In this document: positions 28,539 to 40,647 of the stretch, piece by piece
How the letters are laid out: every line of letters starts with the position of its first letter
How positions within the stretch are numbered: the first letter of the stretch is position 1
From: Cryobacterium inferilacus
GTDB lineage: Bacteria > Actinomycetota > Actinomycetes > Actinomycetales > Microbacteriaceae
Reading direction: 5' to 3'
Length of the DNA stretch: 64,000 nucleotides
Assembly: GCF_019599185.1 (NCBI RefSeq)
Contig: NZ_JAIEUL010000001.1
Coordinates: 62,001 to 126,000, forward strand
The notes under the pieces: generated by a model
What the model was told of the DNA's origin: nothing
The model's database searches: none
Seen by the model: only the letters and a program-made list of their open reading frames with translations
Position numbers and translations under genes: made by a program

Positions 28539-30686
28539 TTACAGCAGCTCCGGGTCGTCGAATCGTACTCTGAGTGTAGGCGCAGGGCGCCAGGAGGCGC
28601 CCTTGGGCTTGCGGCGGTTGGCGGCGTTGCGCACGATGGCGGCCTTGAGGGTGCGGGCGACCTCGTCGCCGAGCGGGTAGCCGAACCGCACGATGGCGCG
28701 CACGAGCGCGGGGCCGCCGGGCTTCTGGCCCGGTCCGGCCTGGTCGTGGTCGACCGGTCCGAGGATGTCGAGTCCGGGCAGATCGGCCAGCGACTCCAGC
28801 GCCGTGCCCACCTCGGCGCTGGTGCCGGTGACGGAGGCCACCCGCACCGCCGGGGGGAAGCGTAGCTGCCGGCGGTCGGCGAGTTCGGCGGCGGCGTATG
28901 GGCCGGGTTGCCAGGTGTTCAGGGCGTGGGCGAGCGCGCCGCCGACCCCGGCGAGCATTACAGGGGCGCCGGGGGCGGCGAGGGCGGCGGCGTTGGCCCA
29001 CCAGCGCAGGCAGTCCTCCCCCACTCGCAGGGATTCCCGCGCCAGCATCCGTTCGCCGTCGAGCAGCAGGATCGCGGCGTAGCCGTGTCGGGGAATCGGT
29101 TCGGCGCCGCGGGTGGCGATCACCAGGGCGGGTTCGGGGCCGATGGTCTGCACGGTGTGGTCGCCGTCGGCGACGATGACCCGGGAACCGGGGAAGGCCC
29201 GGCCGAGCTCCTCCGCGGTGCGGCCGGTGCCGACCGTGACCACGCGCAGGGCGGTGCCCTCGCAATGCGAGCAGTGCCAGCCGGCGGCGAGGTGTCCGCA
29301 CCACCGGCAGGCGGGCGTGGCGTTGGCGTTGGCGAGGGCGAGCGGGCCCTGGCACTGGGTGCAGCGGGCGGACTGGCCGCAGGACCGGCAGGCCAGCATC
29401 GGGGCGTAGCCGGGGCTGGCGACCTGCACCAACACGGGTCCGGTTCGCACGGCCTCCTTGGCGGCGAGCCAGGCCGCGGAGGGGATGCGCGCGGCGCGGG
29501 CCTGCGCGTCCGGCTCGGACTGGAAGGTGGTGGGGATCACCCGCGGGTGGCTGTCACGGGCGGGGTGCACGGCGTGGAGCCAACCGATCTCGATCAGACG
29601 CTCGGTCTCGACGCTGCGGGAGTGGCCGAGGAAGACCAGGGCGCAGTCCGCGGCCTCGCGGCGGATGAGGGCGGCGTCCCTGGCATGCACGTAGGGGCTG
29701 AGCTGCTCGCCGTAGAGCGGGTCGCCGTCGTCGAAGAGCGCGATCAGGCCGAGGTTGTGCGCCGGCGCGTACACGGCCGACCGGTTGCCGACGATGATGC
29801 GCGGCCGGCCCTCGAGCAGGCTGAGGAAGCCCCGGTAGCGGTCGGGGTTGCTCTGCCTGGCGTCGACCCGCACGATGTCTGCGGCGGGTGCGAGCATCGC
29901 CAGCGCCGCCTGCAGCTGATCCTGGTCGCGGAAGTCGGGGACCACCAGGATGCTGCTCTTCTGCAGCCGGAGTGCCGAGACCGCGAGCTCGGCCAGGGTG
30001 ATCGCCCAGGTGCCGACGGTGTTGCCGTCGTTTCTGCCACCGGTGCTGCCTGCCGTTCCGCTGTCCGTGCGGGTGGTGTCCGGCAGAAGCACCAGGCGCG
30101 GCACCGCGGCGATGGCGACCCGCCTCCGCTCGGCCACGACGGTGCCGAGGGTTTCCGGCGGGTATTCGGCGAAGCCGGGTTCGGCCAGGTCGGCTCGTGC
30201 GTCGTGCGCACCGGCCCCGGCGGCGGCCGGAGTGTCGGCAGCGACGGCGCGCTCGGCCAGCCAGGCCTTCTCCACCCGCACGGCCCGAGGCGGCACGGCG
30301 AGCCGCACGATGTCGCTCGCGTTGCCGGCCGCGCGGTCGGCCAGCCGCCGGGCGAGCTGCCAGACCGCCGGCGTGAGCACGGGCACGGCGGACACGATCG
30401 AGTCGACCGGGCTGAGCGCGCCGCTGTATCCGGTCTCCGCGCCGATCCCGTCCAGCGTCGCCGCAGCCGTCGCATCCGCTGCCGAGGCCCGCACCTGCTG
30501 CGGGTCGATCAGCTCGACCACATAGCCGTCGGCGACCCGGTTCGCCGAGCGCAGCGGCACCCGCACACGCACGCCGACCTGGGCGAGGGGCGCGAGCTCC
30601 TCGGGGATGGCGTAGTCGAAGAGGTGGTCGAGCTGCGGCAGGGGTGAATCGATCAGCACCCGTGCGATGAGGCCGGTGCGAGTCAT
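28539..30686 (-). CDS. priA: Primosomal protein N' (PriA-like), helicase motifs degenerate
   Basis: The 715-residue protein aligns with PriA along its length: an N-terminal fork-binding domain (LPQLDHLFDYAIPEEL), a helicase-like core and eight paired zinc-binding cysteines between about residues 430 and 480 (CRSCGQSARCTQC to CHWCSHC-type pairs). The Walker A GxGKT is absent (GTWAITLAELAV instead) and the DEEH box reads DDGD, so ATP-driven unwinding is not expected. This fits the annotated 'probable primosomal protein' of actinobacteria, perhaps a structural restart factor. ATG 30684-30686 has GGGAGG upstream. Confidence 0.9.
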   Translation of the reverse strand: MTRTGLIARVLIDSPLPQLDHLFDYAIPEELAPLAQVGVRVRVPLRSANRVADGYVVELIDPQQVRASAADATAAATLDGIGAETGYSGALSPVDSIVSAVPVLTPAVWQLARRLADRAAGNASDIVRLAVPPRAVRVEKAWLAERAVAADTPAAAGAGAHDARADLAEPGFAEYPPETLGTVVAERRRVAIAAVPRLVLLPDTTRTDSGTAGSTGGRNDGNTVGTWAITLAELAVSALRLQKSSILVVPDFRDQDQLQAALAMLAPAADIVRVDARQSNPDRYRGFLSLLEGRPRIIVGNRSAVYAPAHNLGLIALFDDGDPLYGEQLSPYVHARDAALIRREAADCALVFLGHSRSVETERLIEIGWLHAVHPARDSHPRVIPTTFQSEPDAQARAARIPSAAWLAAKEAVRTGPVLVQVASPGYAPMLACRSCGQSARCTQCQGPLALANANATPACRWCGHLAAGWHCSHCEGTALRVVTVGTGRTAEELGRAFPGSRVIVADGDHTVQTIGPEPALVIATRGAEPIPRHGYAAILLLDGERMLARESLRVGEDCLRWWANAAALAAPGAPVMLAGVGGALAHALNTWQPGPYAAAELADRRQLRFPPAVRVASVTGTSAEVGTALESLADLPGLDILGPVDHDQAGPGQKPGGPALVRAIVRFGYPLGDEVARTLKAAIVRNAANRRKPKGASWRPAPTLRVRFDDPELL

Positions 30687-30747
30687 CTGCGGCCTCCCTG
30701 CGTCGGCGTCTGGTGCGGGGTGTTCGGGTGGCTCTCTGTGATATCGG

Positions 30748-31941
30748 TCAGAGTCTGGCGGCGCTGCGCAGGTCGTCGACCCGGTCGAGTCGTTCCCAGG
30801 TGAAGTCGGGCAGCTCACGGCCGAAGTGACCGTAAGCGGCGGTCTGGGCGTAGATCGGGCGCAGCAGGTCGAGGTCGTTGATGATCGCGGCCGGGCGCAG
30901 GTCGAAGACCTCGCGGATGGCCGCGGTGATGTCCTTCTCCGGCAGCGCCCCGGTGCCGAAGGTCTCCACGTAGAGTCCCACCGGTGAGGCGGTGCCGATG
31001 GCGTACGCCACCTGGATTTCGAGGCGGTCGGCCAGGCCGGCCGCGACGGCGTTCTTGGCGACCCAGCGCATGGCGTATGCGGCCGAACGGTCGACCTTGG
31101 ACGGGTCCTTGCCGCTGAATGCCCCGCCGCCGTGCCGGCTGGAGCCGCCGTAGGTGTCGATGATGATCTTGCGGCCGGTGAGGCCCGCGTCGCCCTGCGG
31201 GCCGCCGATCTCGAACCGGCCGGTGGGGTTGACCAGGGTGCGCAGGTTGCTCGCGTCGAGGTCGACCCGCTCGAGCACGGGCTTGATCACGAGTTCGGCG
31301 ATCTCGGCGCGCAGCTGTTCGGTGCGTACCGACGGGGAGTGCTGGGTGGAGAGCACGACGGTTTCGACGGTGCGCGGCACGATGCCGTCGTAGCCGATGG
31401 TGACCTGGGTCTTGCCGTCGGGCCGGAGGTAGCTCAGCTCACCGGACTTGCGCACCTCGGCGAGGCGTTCGGCCATGCGGTGGGCGATCCAGATCGGGAT
31501 CGGCATCAGCTCGGGGGTCTCGCGGGTGGCGTAACCGAACATGATGCCCTGGTCGCCGGCGCCCTGGCGGTCGTAGTCGTCGAGGCTGTCCTGTTCCCGG
31601 CTCTCATAGGCGTCGTCGACGCCCTGGGCGATGTCGGGCGATTGGCCGCCGATGGAGATCTCCACGCCGCAGGACCGGCCGTCGAACCAGACGTCGGACG
31701 AGTCGTAGCCGATGTCGGTGATGCACTTGCGCACGATCGAGGGGATCTCGACATAGCCGGCCGTGGTGACCTCACCGGCCACGTGCACCAGGCCCGTGGT
31801 CACGAGGGTCTCGACGGCGACCCGGCTGTGCGGGTCTTCGGTGAGGAGGGCGTCGAGGATGGTGTCCGAGATCTGGTCGCAGATCTTGTCCGGGTGGCCT
31901 TCGGTGACCGACTCCGAGGTGAAGAGGCGAAGATCGCTCAT
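30748..31941 (-). CDS. metK: S-adenosylmethionine synthetase
   Basis: MetK makes S-adenosylmethionine from methionine and ATP. The 397-residue protein begins [19 protein letters not shown] and contains the signature [12 protein letters not shown] and the glycine-rich [20 protein letters not shown] loop. ATG at 31939-31941. It stands between priA (61-base gap) and coaBC (92-base gap). I looked for a SAM riboswitch in that upstream gap and saw no structure of sufficient size. Confidence 0.97.
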   Translation of the reverse strand: MSDLRLFTSESVTEGHPDKICDQISDTILDALLTEDPHSRVAVETLVTTGLVHVAGEVTTAGYVEIPSIVRKCITDIGYDSSDVWFDGRSCGVEISIGGQSPDIAQGVDDAYESREQDSLDDYDRQGAGDQGIMFGYATRETPELMPIPIWIAHRMAERLAEVRKSGELSYLRPDGKTQVTIGYDGIVPRTVETVVLSTQHSPSVRTEQLRAEIAELVIKPVLERVDLDASNLRTLVNPTGRFEIGGPQGDAGLTGRKIIIDTYGGSSRHGGGAFSGKDPSKVDRSAAYAMRWVAKNAVAAGLADRLEIQVAYAIGTASPVGLYVETFGTGALPEKDITAAIREVFDLRPAAIINDLDLLRPIYAQTAAYGHFGRELPDFTWERLDRVDDLRSAARL

Positions 31942-31977
31942 CGGGGCGTCTCAATTCTGTGAGTGAATGTGCTGCGG

Positions 31978-31988
31978 TTGACTGTCAA
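31978..31988 (-). promoter_or_regulatory. TTGACA box upstream of metK
   Basis: TTGACAGTCAA on the minus strand holds a perfect -35 hexamer and is itself a 5+1+5 palindrome, 37 bases before the metK ATG. A matching -10 17-18 bases downstream is weak (CACTCA), so the promoter call is tentative. Confidence 0.3.
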
Positions 31989-32033
31989 AAACGGATGCGC
32001 GCATGCTCGATCGCGGATCGACCCGGCGCCGTT

Positions 32034-33326
32034 TCAGGCGACGGGGGTGTCCTGACGAAGGCCGTTCAGGCCGGAATCGAGGATGCTGTCGAGAATACGG
32101 TGGGCCACCGACAACTTCGTTCCGGAGGCCTCCATCACTATATCTCCGGCACGGTCGAGCACCTCGATCGTGTTACCCACGGTGGCGAAACCCTCGGTCC
32201 AGCCGACGCGGTTGAGCACCAGCAGGTCACAGCCCTTGCGCTGGATCTTGGTGCGACCGAGGTCACGGCGGAGGGCGTCGTCCGGTTCGGTTTCGGCGGC
32301 GAAACCGACGATCACCTGGCCGGGGCGGCGGTGATCGACCAGTCCGGCGAGCACGTCGGGGTTCTGCACCAGGTCGAGGGAGACCCGGTCGCCCGCGACG
32401 TTCTTCTTGATCTTGCCGGCCTGCACCTCTGCCGGGCGGTAGTCGGCGACGGCGGCGGCCATGATGATGATGTCGGCCGCGAAGGCCGCGGCCTGGAGGT
32501 CCCGCTGCAGTTCGAGGGCGGTGCTGACGTTGTGTACGGTGACGCCGGCGGGTTCGGGAACCTCGAGGTGCGCTGCCACCAGGGTCACGGTCGCGCCCCT
32601 GGCGATCGCGGCTTCGGCCAGGGCGACGCCCTGCCGGCCGCTGGAGCGGTTGCCCAGGAAGCGTACGGGGTCAAGTGGCTCACGAGTGCCGCCGGCGCTG
32701 ATCAGCACCTGACGGCCGGCGAGATCCTGACCGGCGAGGTTGTGAGTGGCGCGGTCCTGAATGGCGCCGTCCTGGACGGGCGGGTCCTGGCCGTCCAGCA
32801 CGGCCAGGGCTGCGGCCACGATGGTGTCGGGTTCCTCCATCCGGCCGGGGCCGGAGTCCGCCCCGGTGAGCCGCCCGATGCCGGGGCCCACGATCGTCAC
32901 GCCCCTGGCGCGGAGGGTGGCGACGTTGGCCTGCGTTGCGGGGTTGTTCCACATCTCGGTGTGCATGGCAGGGGCGATCACGAGCGGCGCCGTGCTGGCC
33001 AGGATGGTGTTGCCGAGCAGGTCGTCGGCGAGGCCGAGCGCGATTTTCGCGATGCTGTTGGCGGTCGCAGGGGCGATCACGATGAGGTCGGCGGACTGGC
33101 CGATGGCCACGTGACGTACCTCGGCGACGCCCTCGTACAGATCCGTGTGCACGGGGTTGCGCGAGATGGCCTCGAGCGTGGGCCTCCCCACGAATCTGAG
33201 CGCAGCCTCGGTGGCGACGACGTGCACGTCGTCGCCGAGCAACACAAAAGCGCGCACCACGTTGACGGCCTTATAGGCAGCGATTCCGCCGGTTATCCCG
33301 ACGACGATCCTGCGACCAGTCGACAT
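32034..33326 (-). CDS. coaBC: Bifunctional phosphopantothenoylcysteine decarboxylase / phosphopantothenate-cysteine ligase
   Basis: CoaBC couples cysteine to phosphopantothenate and decarboxylates the product in CoA synthesis. In 430 residues, the N-terminal CoaC flavoprotein domain (about 1-185) shows VGITGGIAAYKA, APATANSIAKIALG and the substrate motif PAMHTEMW. The C-terminal CoaB domain (about 210-420) begins ISAGGTREPLDPVRFLGN and contains the KIKK lysine motif. ATG at 33324-33326. The family's PxMNxxMW motif reads H in place of N, a variant to note. Confidence 0.95.
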   Translation of the reverse strand: MSTGRRIVVGITGGIAAYKAVNVVRAFVLLGDDVHVVATEAALRFVGRPTLEAISRNPVHTDLYEGVAEVRHVAIGQSADLIVIAPATANSIAKIALGLADDLLGNTILASTAPLVIAPAMHTEMWNNPATQANVATLRARGVTIVGPGIGRLTGADSGPGRMEEPDTIVAAALAVLDGQDPPVQDGAIQDRATHNLAGQDLAGRQVLISAGGTREPLDPVRFLGNRSSGRQGVALAEAAIARGATVTLVAAHLEVPEPAGVTVHNVSTALELQRDLQAAAFAADIIIMAAAVADYRPAEVQAGKIKKNVAGDRVSLDLVQNPDVLAGLVDHRRPGQVIVGFAAETEPDDALRRDLGRTKIQRKGCDLLVLNRVGWTEGFATVGNTIEVLDRAGDIVMEASGTKLSVAHRILDSILDSGLNGLRQDTPVA

Positions 33327-33352
33327 TGTGCGCGCTTGAGGTGTCGAGGGTG

Positions 33353-33610
33353 TTACTCGACGATGGGCTTCGAGGTGAGCTTGTCCTCGTTGATCTCGCG
33401 CAGGGCAACGGAGAGCGGCTTGTCGTCGACGGTGGAGTCGACGAGGGGTCCGACGTTGTCGAACAGGCTGCCCTCGTGCAGGTCGGCGTAGTAGTCGTTG
33501 ATCTGGCGGGCGCGCTTGGACGCGAAGATCACCAGGGCGTACTTGGAATCGACCTTGGTCAGCAGGTCGTCGATGGGCGGGTCAATGATGCCAGTGGGCT
33601 TGTTGGGCAC
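33353..33610 (-). CDS. rpoZ: DNA-directed RNA polymerase omega subunit
   Basis: RpoZ assists assembly of the beta' subunit. The core reads [20 protein letters not shown] and [16 protein letters not shown], typical of actinobacterial omega. I choose the GTG at 33608-33610 (85 residues) because AAGGAG lies 9 bases upstream; the in-frame ATG at 33626-33628 would put that Shine-Dalgarno inside the coding region. It lies between gmk (138-base gap upstream) and coaBC (26 bases). Confidence 0.94.
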   Translation of the reverse strand: MPNKPTGIIDPPIDDLLTKVDSKYALVIFASKRARQINDYYADLHEGSLFDNVGPLVDSTVDDKPLSVALREINEDKLTSKPIVE

Positions 33611-33671
33611 GCTGTCACACTCCTTCATGCAGTTCAAGCAAAATGTACGGGCTGCGCGGTGTCACGCCGCG

Positions 33672-33691
33672 GGTTTCCGTGGCCGGAAACC
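33672..33691 (-). terminator. Hairpin between gmk and rpoZ
   Basis: GGTTTCCG (33672-33679) pairs perfectly with CGGAAACC (33684-33691) around a 4-base loop. It lies about 57 bases after the gmk stop and before the rpoZ ribosome binding site. It could be a terminator or a processing/leader hairpin; no T tract follows. Confidence 0.4.
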
Positions 33692-33748
33692 GGGCGTTAA
33701 CCACGATGATGCGCCTATTCGACGCGAGGAATTCAAGTACGGCGGGCG

Positions 33749-34669
33749 CTACGACGGCGTCGCTGTCTTGCGAATCTGCATCAAGTCTACGACTTCTTCG
33801 GCCGCTTCGGCCACGTCGGTGTTCACGACACGGTAATCGAACTCGCCCTGAGCGGCCAATTCGAGCTTGGCGGTCTCCAACCGGCGGGCCTGTTCGGCCG
33901 AATCCTCGGTGCCCCGACCGACCAGCCGGCGCACGAGTTCGTCCCAGCTGGGCGGCAGCAGGAAGACCAGACGGGCCTCCGGCATGGCCCGGCGCACGGC
34001 ACGGGCGCCCTGGATGTCGATCTCGAGCAGCACGCTGTTGCCGCCGGCGATCGCGGCGTCGACCGGGCCGCGCGGAGTGCCGTAGCGGTAGGCGTTGTGC
34101 ACGGTGGCGTACTCGAGCAACTCGCCAGCGTCGATCATGCGGTCGAACTCGGCGTCGGACACGAAGAAGTAGCTGACCCCCTCCACCTCGCCGGCGCGGG
34201 GCGCGCGGGTGGTGGCGGAGACGGACAGGTGCACCTCGGGGTGGTGTTCCCGGATGTAGCCGGCGACAGTGCCCTTGCCGACGGCGGTGGGCCCGGCGAG
34301 GACGACAAGTCGGGAGTCCGGCGCCCCACGGCGGGCCGGTGGCCTGGCCGCGAGGAAGTCCCGCAGCCGGTCACGCTGGTGCTTGCCCAGCCCGCCCAGC
34401 CGTTTCGACGGCGAGATCTCGAGTCTGGTCATGATGCGTTGCATCTTGGTGACGCCGATCGCCGGGATGCTCACGAGCAGCTCGGTGACCCGCAGCCGGC
34501 CCTCGACACCGTTGGGGTCCTTGACGGCGGCCGCGAGCACGTCGAGCGAGGTACGCTCGCCGGCCGCGACCTGAGCCTTCACGGCGGCGCGGGCGCGTCG
34601 GGCCGCGACGGCGGCGCGGGACGCGGCCACACGGTCGACGTCGGGTGGGGTAGGGCGATTGTCAGCCAC
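33749..34669 (-). CDS. gmk: Actinobacterial IHF domain fused to guanylate kinase
   Basis: One uninterrupted 306-residue frame holds two proteins that are separate adjacent genes (mihF, gmk) in Mycobacterium. Residues 1-107 match mycobacterial integration host factor (AARRARAAVKAQV, then GVTKMQRIMTRLEISPSKRL and GLGKHQRDRLRDFL), a DNA-binding nucleoid protein. After a 13-residue linker, residues 121-306 form guanylate kinase: P-loop GPTAVGKGT (126-134), SVSATTRAPRAGEVEGVSYF and ILLEIDIQGA-type Walker B. There is no ATG, GTG or TTG in frame near the junction. It overlaps pyrF by 8 bases, linking it to UMP synthesis. Confidence 0.95.
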   Translation of the reverse strand: MADNRPTPPDVDRVAASRAAVAARRARAAVKAQVAAGERTSLDVLAAAVKDPNGVEGRLRVTELLVSIPAIGVTKMQRIMTRLEISPSKRLGGLGKHQRDRLRDFLAARPPARRGAPDSRLVVLAGPTAVGKGTVAGYIREHHPEVHLSVSATTRAPRAGEVEGVSYFFVSDAEFDRMIDAGELLEYATVHNAYRYGTPRGPVDAAIAGGNSVLLEIDIQGARAVRRAMPEARLVFLLPPSWDELVRRLVGRGTEDSAEQARRLETAKLELAAQGEFDYRVVNTDVAEAAEEVVDLMQIRKTATPS

Positions 34670-35593
34670 GGGTCGCTCCAGCTTCGGTTACTCGGCGTGC
34701 TATCTGATTTGCCAGCTGGTCTGGACCTGCCGACAACACGCTGCGCGATTCACTCACGATAACGCCTTGAGCGTATCCACCAAACAAACTCGTCAGATCG
34801 GTGGGATTGGCGCCCTGGTGGCCGAAGCCGGGAGCGAGCACCGGAGTGAGCACGGCGGGCGCCGGCGCGGCGATGTCGATGCCGAAATCACCGAGTGCGA
34901 GAGTGGCGCCGAGCACGACGCCGACGGCTCCCAGGCCGGCGGATCCCAGGCCGGCGGCGGCCGGGTCAGCGGCGGCCGCCGCAGCGTTGATCTCGGCGAC
35001 CTGGCTGAGCACGGCTGCCGCGACGGTCTGGCCGGCCTGCGCTCCCCCGGCCAACACGGCCTGCTGCAGTGCCGCGGCCTCGGGGTTGGACGTGGCGGCG
35101 AGCAGGAAGGTGCCCTTGCTGTGCCGTGCGGCCAGCTCGATGGTGCTGGAGAGCGATCCGACACCCATGTAGGGGTTCACGGTGATGGCGTCGACCTCCA
35201 GCGGGGAGCCAGGGCTGAGCCAGGCCTGAGCGTATGCGTCCACGCTGGTGCCCAGGTCGCCCCGTTTGACGTCGGCGATGATCAGGAGCCCGGCGGCGCG
35301 GGCGTCGGCCAGCACCCGCTCCAGAGCGACGTATCCGGCCGAGCCGAACCTCTCGTAGAACGCGACCTGGGGTTTCACGATGCCCACCAGGCCGGCGGAT
35401 GCCTCGACCACCCGGCGGCCGAAGTCCTCGGCCCCCCGGGCGGTGTCTGGCAGGTTCCACTCGGTGAGCAGCCAGGAGTGCGGGTCGATTCCGACACAGA
35501 GCCGGCCGAAGCGGTCGAACGCGTCCTGGAGGCGTTCGCCGAAGGGAGCGGTTGCCCTGACCGATTCGGCAGTACTGACGGTGCCGGCTGGAC

Positions 35594-35597
<4 letters not shown>
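34662..35597 (-). CDS. pyrF: Orotidine 5'-phosphate decarboxylase (type 2)
   Basis: PyrF decarboxylates OMP to UMP, the last step of the pathway. The 311-residue protein is the longer actinobacterial type: [23 protein letters not shown], the catalytic IADVKRGD (about residues 108-115), NPYMGVGSL and [14 protein letters not shown]. The start is GTG at 35595-35597, overlapping the carB stop by 4 bases, and its end overlaps the IHF-gmk gene by 8 bases. A Gly/Ala-rich stretch near residues 205-230 looks like a loop insertion. Confidence 0.96.
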
Positions 35598-38880
<3,283 letters not shown>

Positions 38881-38881
<1 letters not shown>

Positions 38882-40050
38882 TACTTGGTGTCTCCTGCTC
38901 CGGTGGTGGCCGCGTGCGCGAGCACCACATCCCTGAACCTGTCGAAAAGATAGTTGGCGTCGTGCGGGCCAGAGGCCGACTCCGGGTGGTACTGCACCGA
39001 GAATGCCGGGATGTCCAGGCACCGGATGCCCTCGACGACGTGGTCGTTGAGGCTGTAGTGGCTCACCTCGACCTTGCCGAAGCCGGTGGAGGACTCGTGC
39101 ACGCCCTCGATCGGCATGTCCACGGCGAAGCCGTGGTTCTGCGAGGTGATCTCCACCCGGCCGGTGGCCTTGTCGAGCACCGGCTGGTTGATCCCGCGGT
39201 GTCCGAACGGCAGCTTGTAGGTGCCGAAGCCGAGGGCCCGGCCAAGCAGCTGGTTGCCGAAGCAGATGCCGAAGTACGGCACCCCTGCCCGCAGCACCTC
39301 CTGCAGGAGGGTGACGTGGGCGTCGCTGGCGGCGGGGTCGCCCGGACCGTTCGAGAAGAACAGCGCGGACGGGTTCAGCGAGAGCACGTGCTCCGCGGTG
39401 ACGGACTGCGGCAGCACGAAGACCTCGAAGCCACGCTCGGCGAGGTAGTTGAGGGTGGAGGTCTTCACGCCGAGGTCGAGCACCGCGACCGAGCCGATCC
39501 TCTCGCCCTGGGCGGGGAGGGAGTACGGCTCGACGGTGGAGACGTCGTCGGAGAGGTTGCGGCCGCGCATGCTAGCGCCGCCGCGCACGAGCTCGAGCTG
39601 CTCGCTCTCGGAGATGTCGTAGCGCTCACCAGAGAAGATGCCGCTGCGCATGGCGCCGAGCGAGCGGATGTGCCGGGTGATGGCCCGGGTGTCGATGCCG
39701 CTGATACCCACGATGTCGTGGGACTCCAGCTCGGAGTCGAGGGTGCGCTGGGAGCGGAAGTTCGACGGCGTCCTGGCGGGTTCGCGCACGACGAAGCCGG
39801 CGACCCAGATGCGGGACGATTCCATGTCCTCGTCGTTGGCGCCGGTGTTACCGATGTGCGGGGCGGTCATGAGCACGATCTGGCCGGCGTATGACGGGTC
39901 GGTCAGGGTCTCCTGGTAGCCGGTCATGCCGGTGGCGAAGACGATCTCGCCGAGGGTCTGTCCACGGCTTCCGTAGGCACGTCCCACGTAGCGGGTGCCG
40001 TCTTCGAGGACGAGCACGGCCGGAGCCGGTGTGGATGTTGGGTAGCTCAC
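38881..40050 (-). CDS. carA: Carbamoyl-phosphate synthase small subunit
   Basis: CarA is the glutaminase subunit. The 389-residue protein has the N-terminal CPSase domain ([15 protein letters not shown]) and a C-terminal class I amidotransferase domain with the nucleophile in [17 protein letters not shown] and the histidine in [13 protein letters not shown]. The start is GTG at 40048-40050, 3 bases after the upstream membrane gene. It overlaps carB by one base. Confidence 0.97.
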
Positions 40051-40053
40051 GGG

Positions 40054-40647
40054 CTACACCTCACTTTCTTCGGTGCCGAATTCTGTTGTGCCGGATGCGG
40101 TGCCGCCCGACTGGCTCGGGGCGGTCACTGCGAGAGATCTGATGGCCTCGCCGATCGATCGGCGATCGGCGGGGTCACTGAAACGGAAGTAGCTGTCCAC
40201 GCTGGCCGGGGCGTCCTGTGCCGCGGTGGCGGGCCCGGTGGCCGGGGCGAGCCGCCAGCCGATCAGCATCAGGCCGCCGGGCTCTACGGCCCTGTCGATG
40301 GCCCAGGTGGCGTCGGTGACCCGCTCCACGGCATCCGCCGGGATGAACAGCGCGGGCGAGCCAGCCAGTTCGAGCAGCACGCCCGCCGCGGTGACGGTGA
40401 CGCCGCCGCGGGCGCGGAAGCCGAGGCCGGTGATCGCGAGTCGCTCGAGCGGCTGGTCCCTGGGCGTGGTGGCGACATAGAGGGCGGCTGCCGAGGCGAG
40501 TGGCCGGCCGAGGTCGGCCGGCTGCGGGTAGCCGGCGGTCAACGCGGCATCCCGCGCCGTGCGCCTGCGCCAGGAGCGCAGCATCAGCAGGAGCACACCG
40601 ACCAGCACCACGACGATGATGATCGTGGCGACGGTGCGGCTACTCAT
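40054..40647 (-). CDS. Membrane-anchored protein of the pyr cluster (PH-like domain)
   Basis: A 197-residue protein with one N-terminal transmembrane helix (about residues 5-24) followed by RSWRRR and a cytoplasmic beta-rich region. Its position between pyrC and carA is that of mycobacterial Rv1382, a conserved actinobacterial protein of unknown function. The soluble part (LGFRARGGVTVTAAGVLLEL) resembles a bacterial PH-like fold, a weak impression only. The ATG at 40645-40647 overlaps the end of pyrC by 8 bases. Confidence 0.8.
   Translation of the reverse strand: MSSRTVATIIIVVVLVGVLLLMLRSWRRRTARDAALTAGYPQPADLGRPLASAAALYVATTPRDQPLERLAITGLGFRARGGVTVTAAGVLLELAGSPALFIPADAVERVTDATWAIDRAVEPGGLMLIGWRLAPATGPATAAQDAPASVDSYFRFSDPADRRSIGEAIRSLAVTAPSQSGGTASGTTEFGTEESEV

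Noticed and set aside
31942-32033. SAM riboswitch before metK
   Set aside because: Only 92 bases are available and I see no multi-helix fold or terminator; a -35-like box is the only recognisable feature.
38882-39022. 47-residue N-terminal extension of carB
   Set aside because: It overlaps the end of carA in another frame; the TAATG junction and the [16 protein letters not shown] start fit the family.
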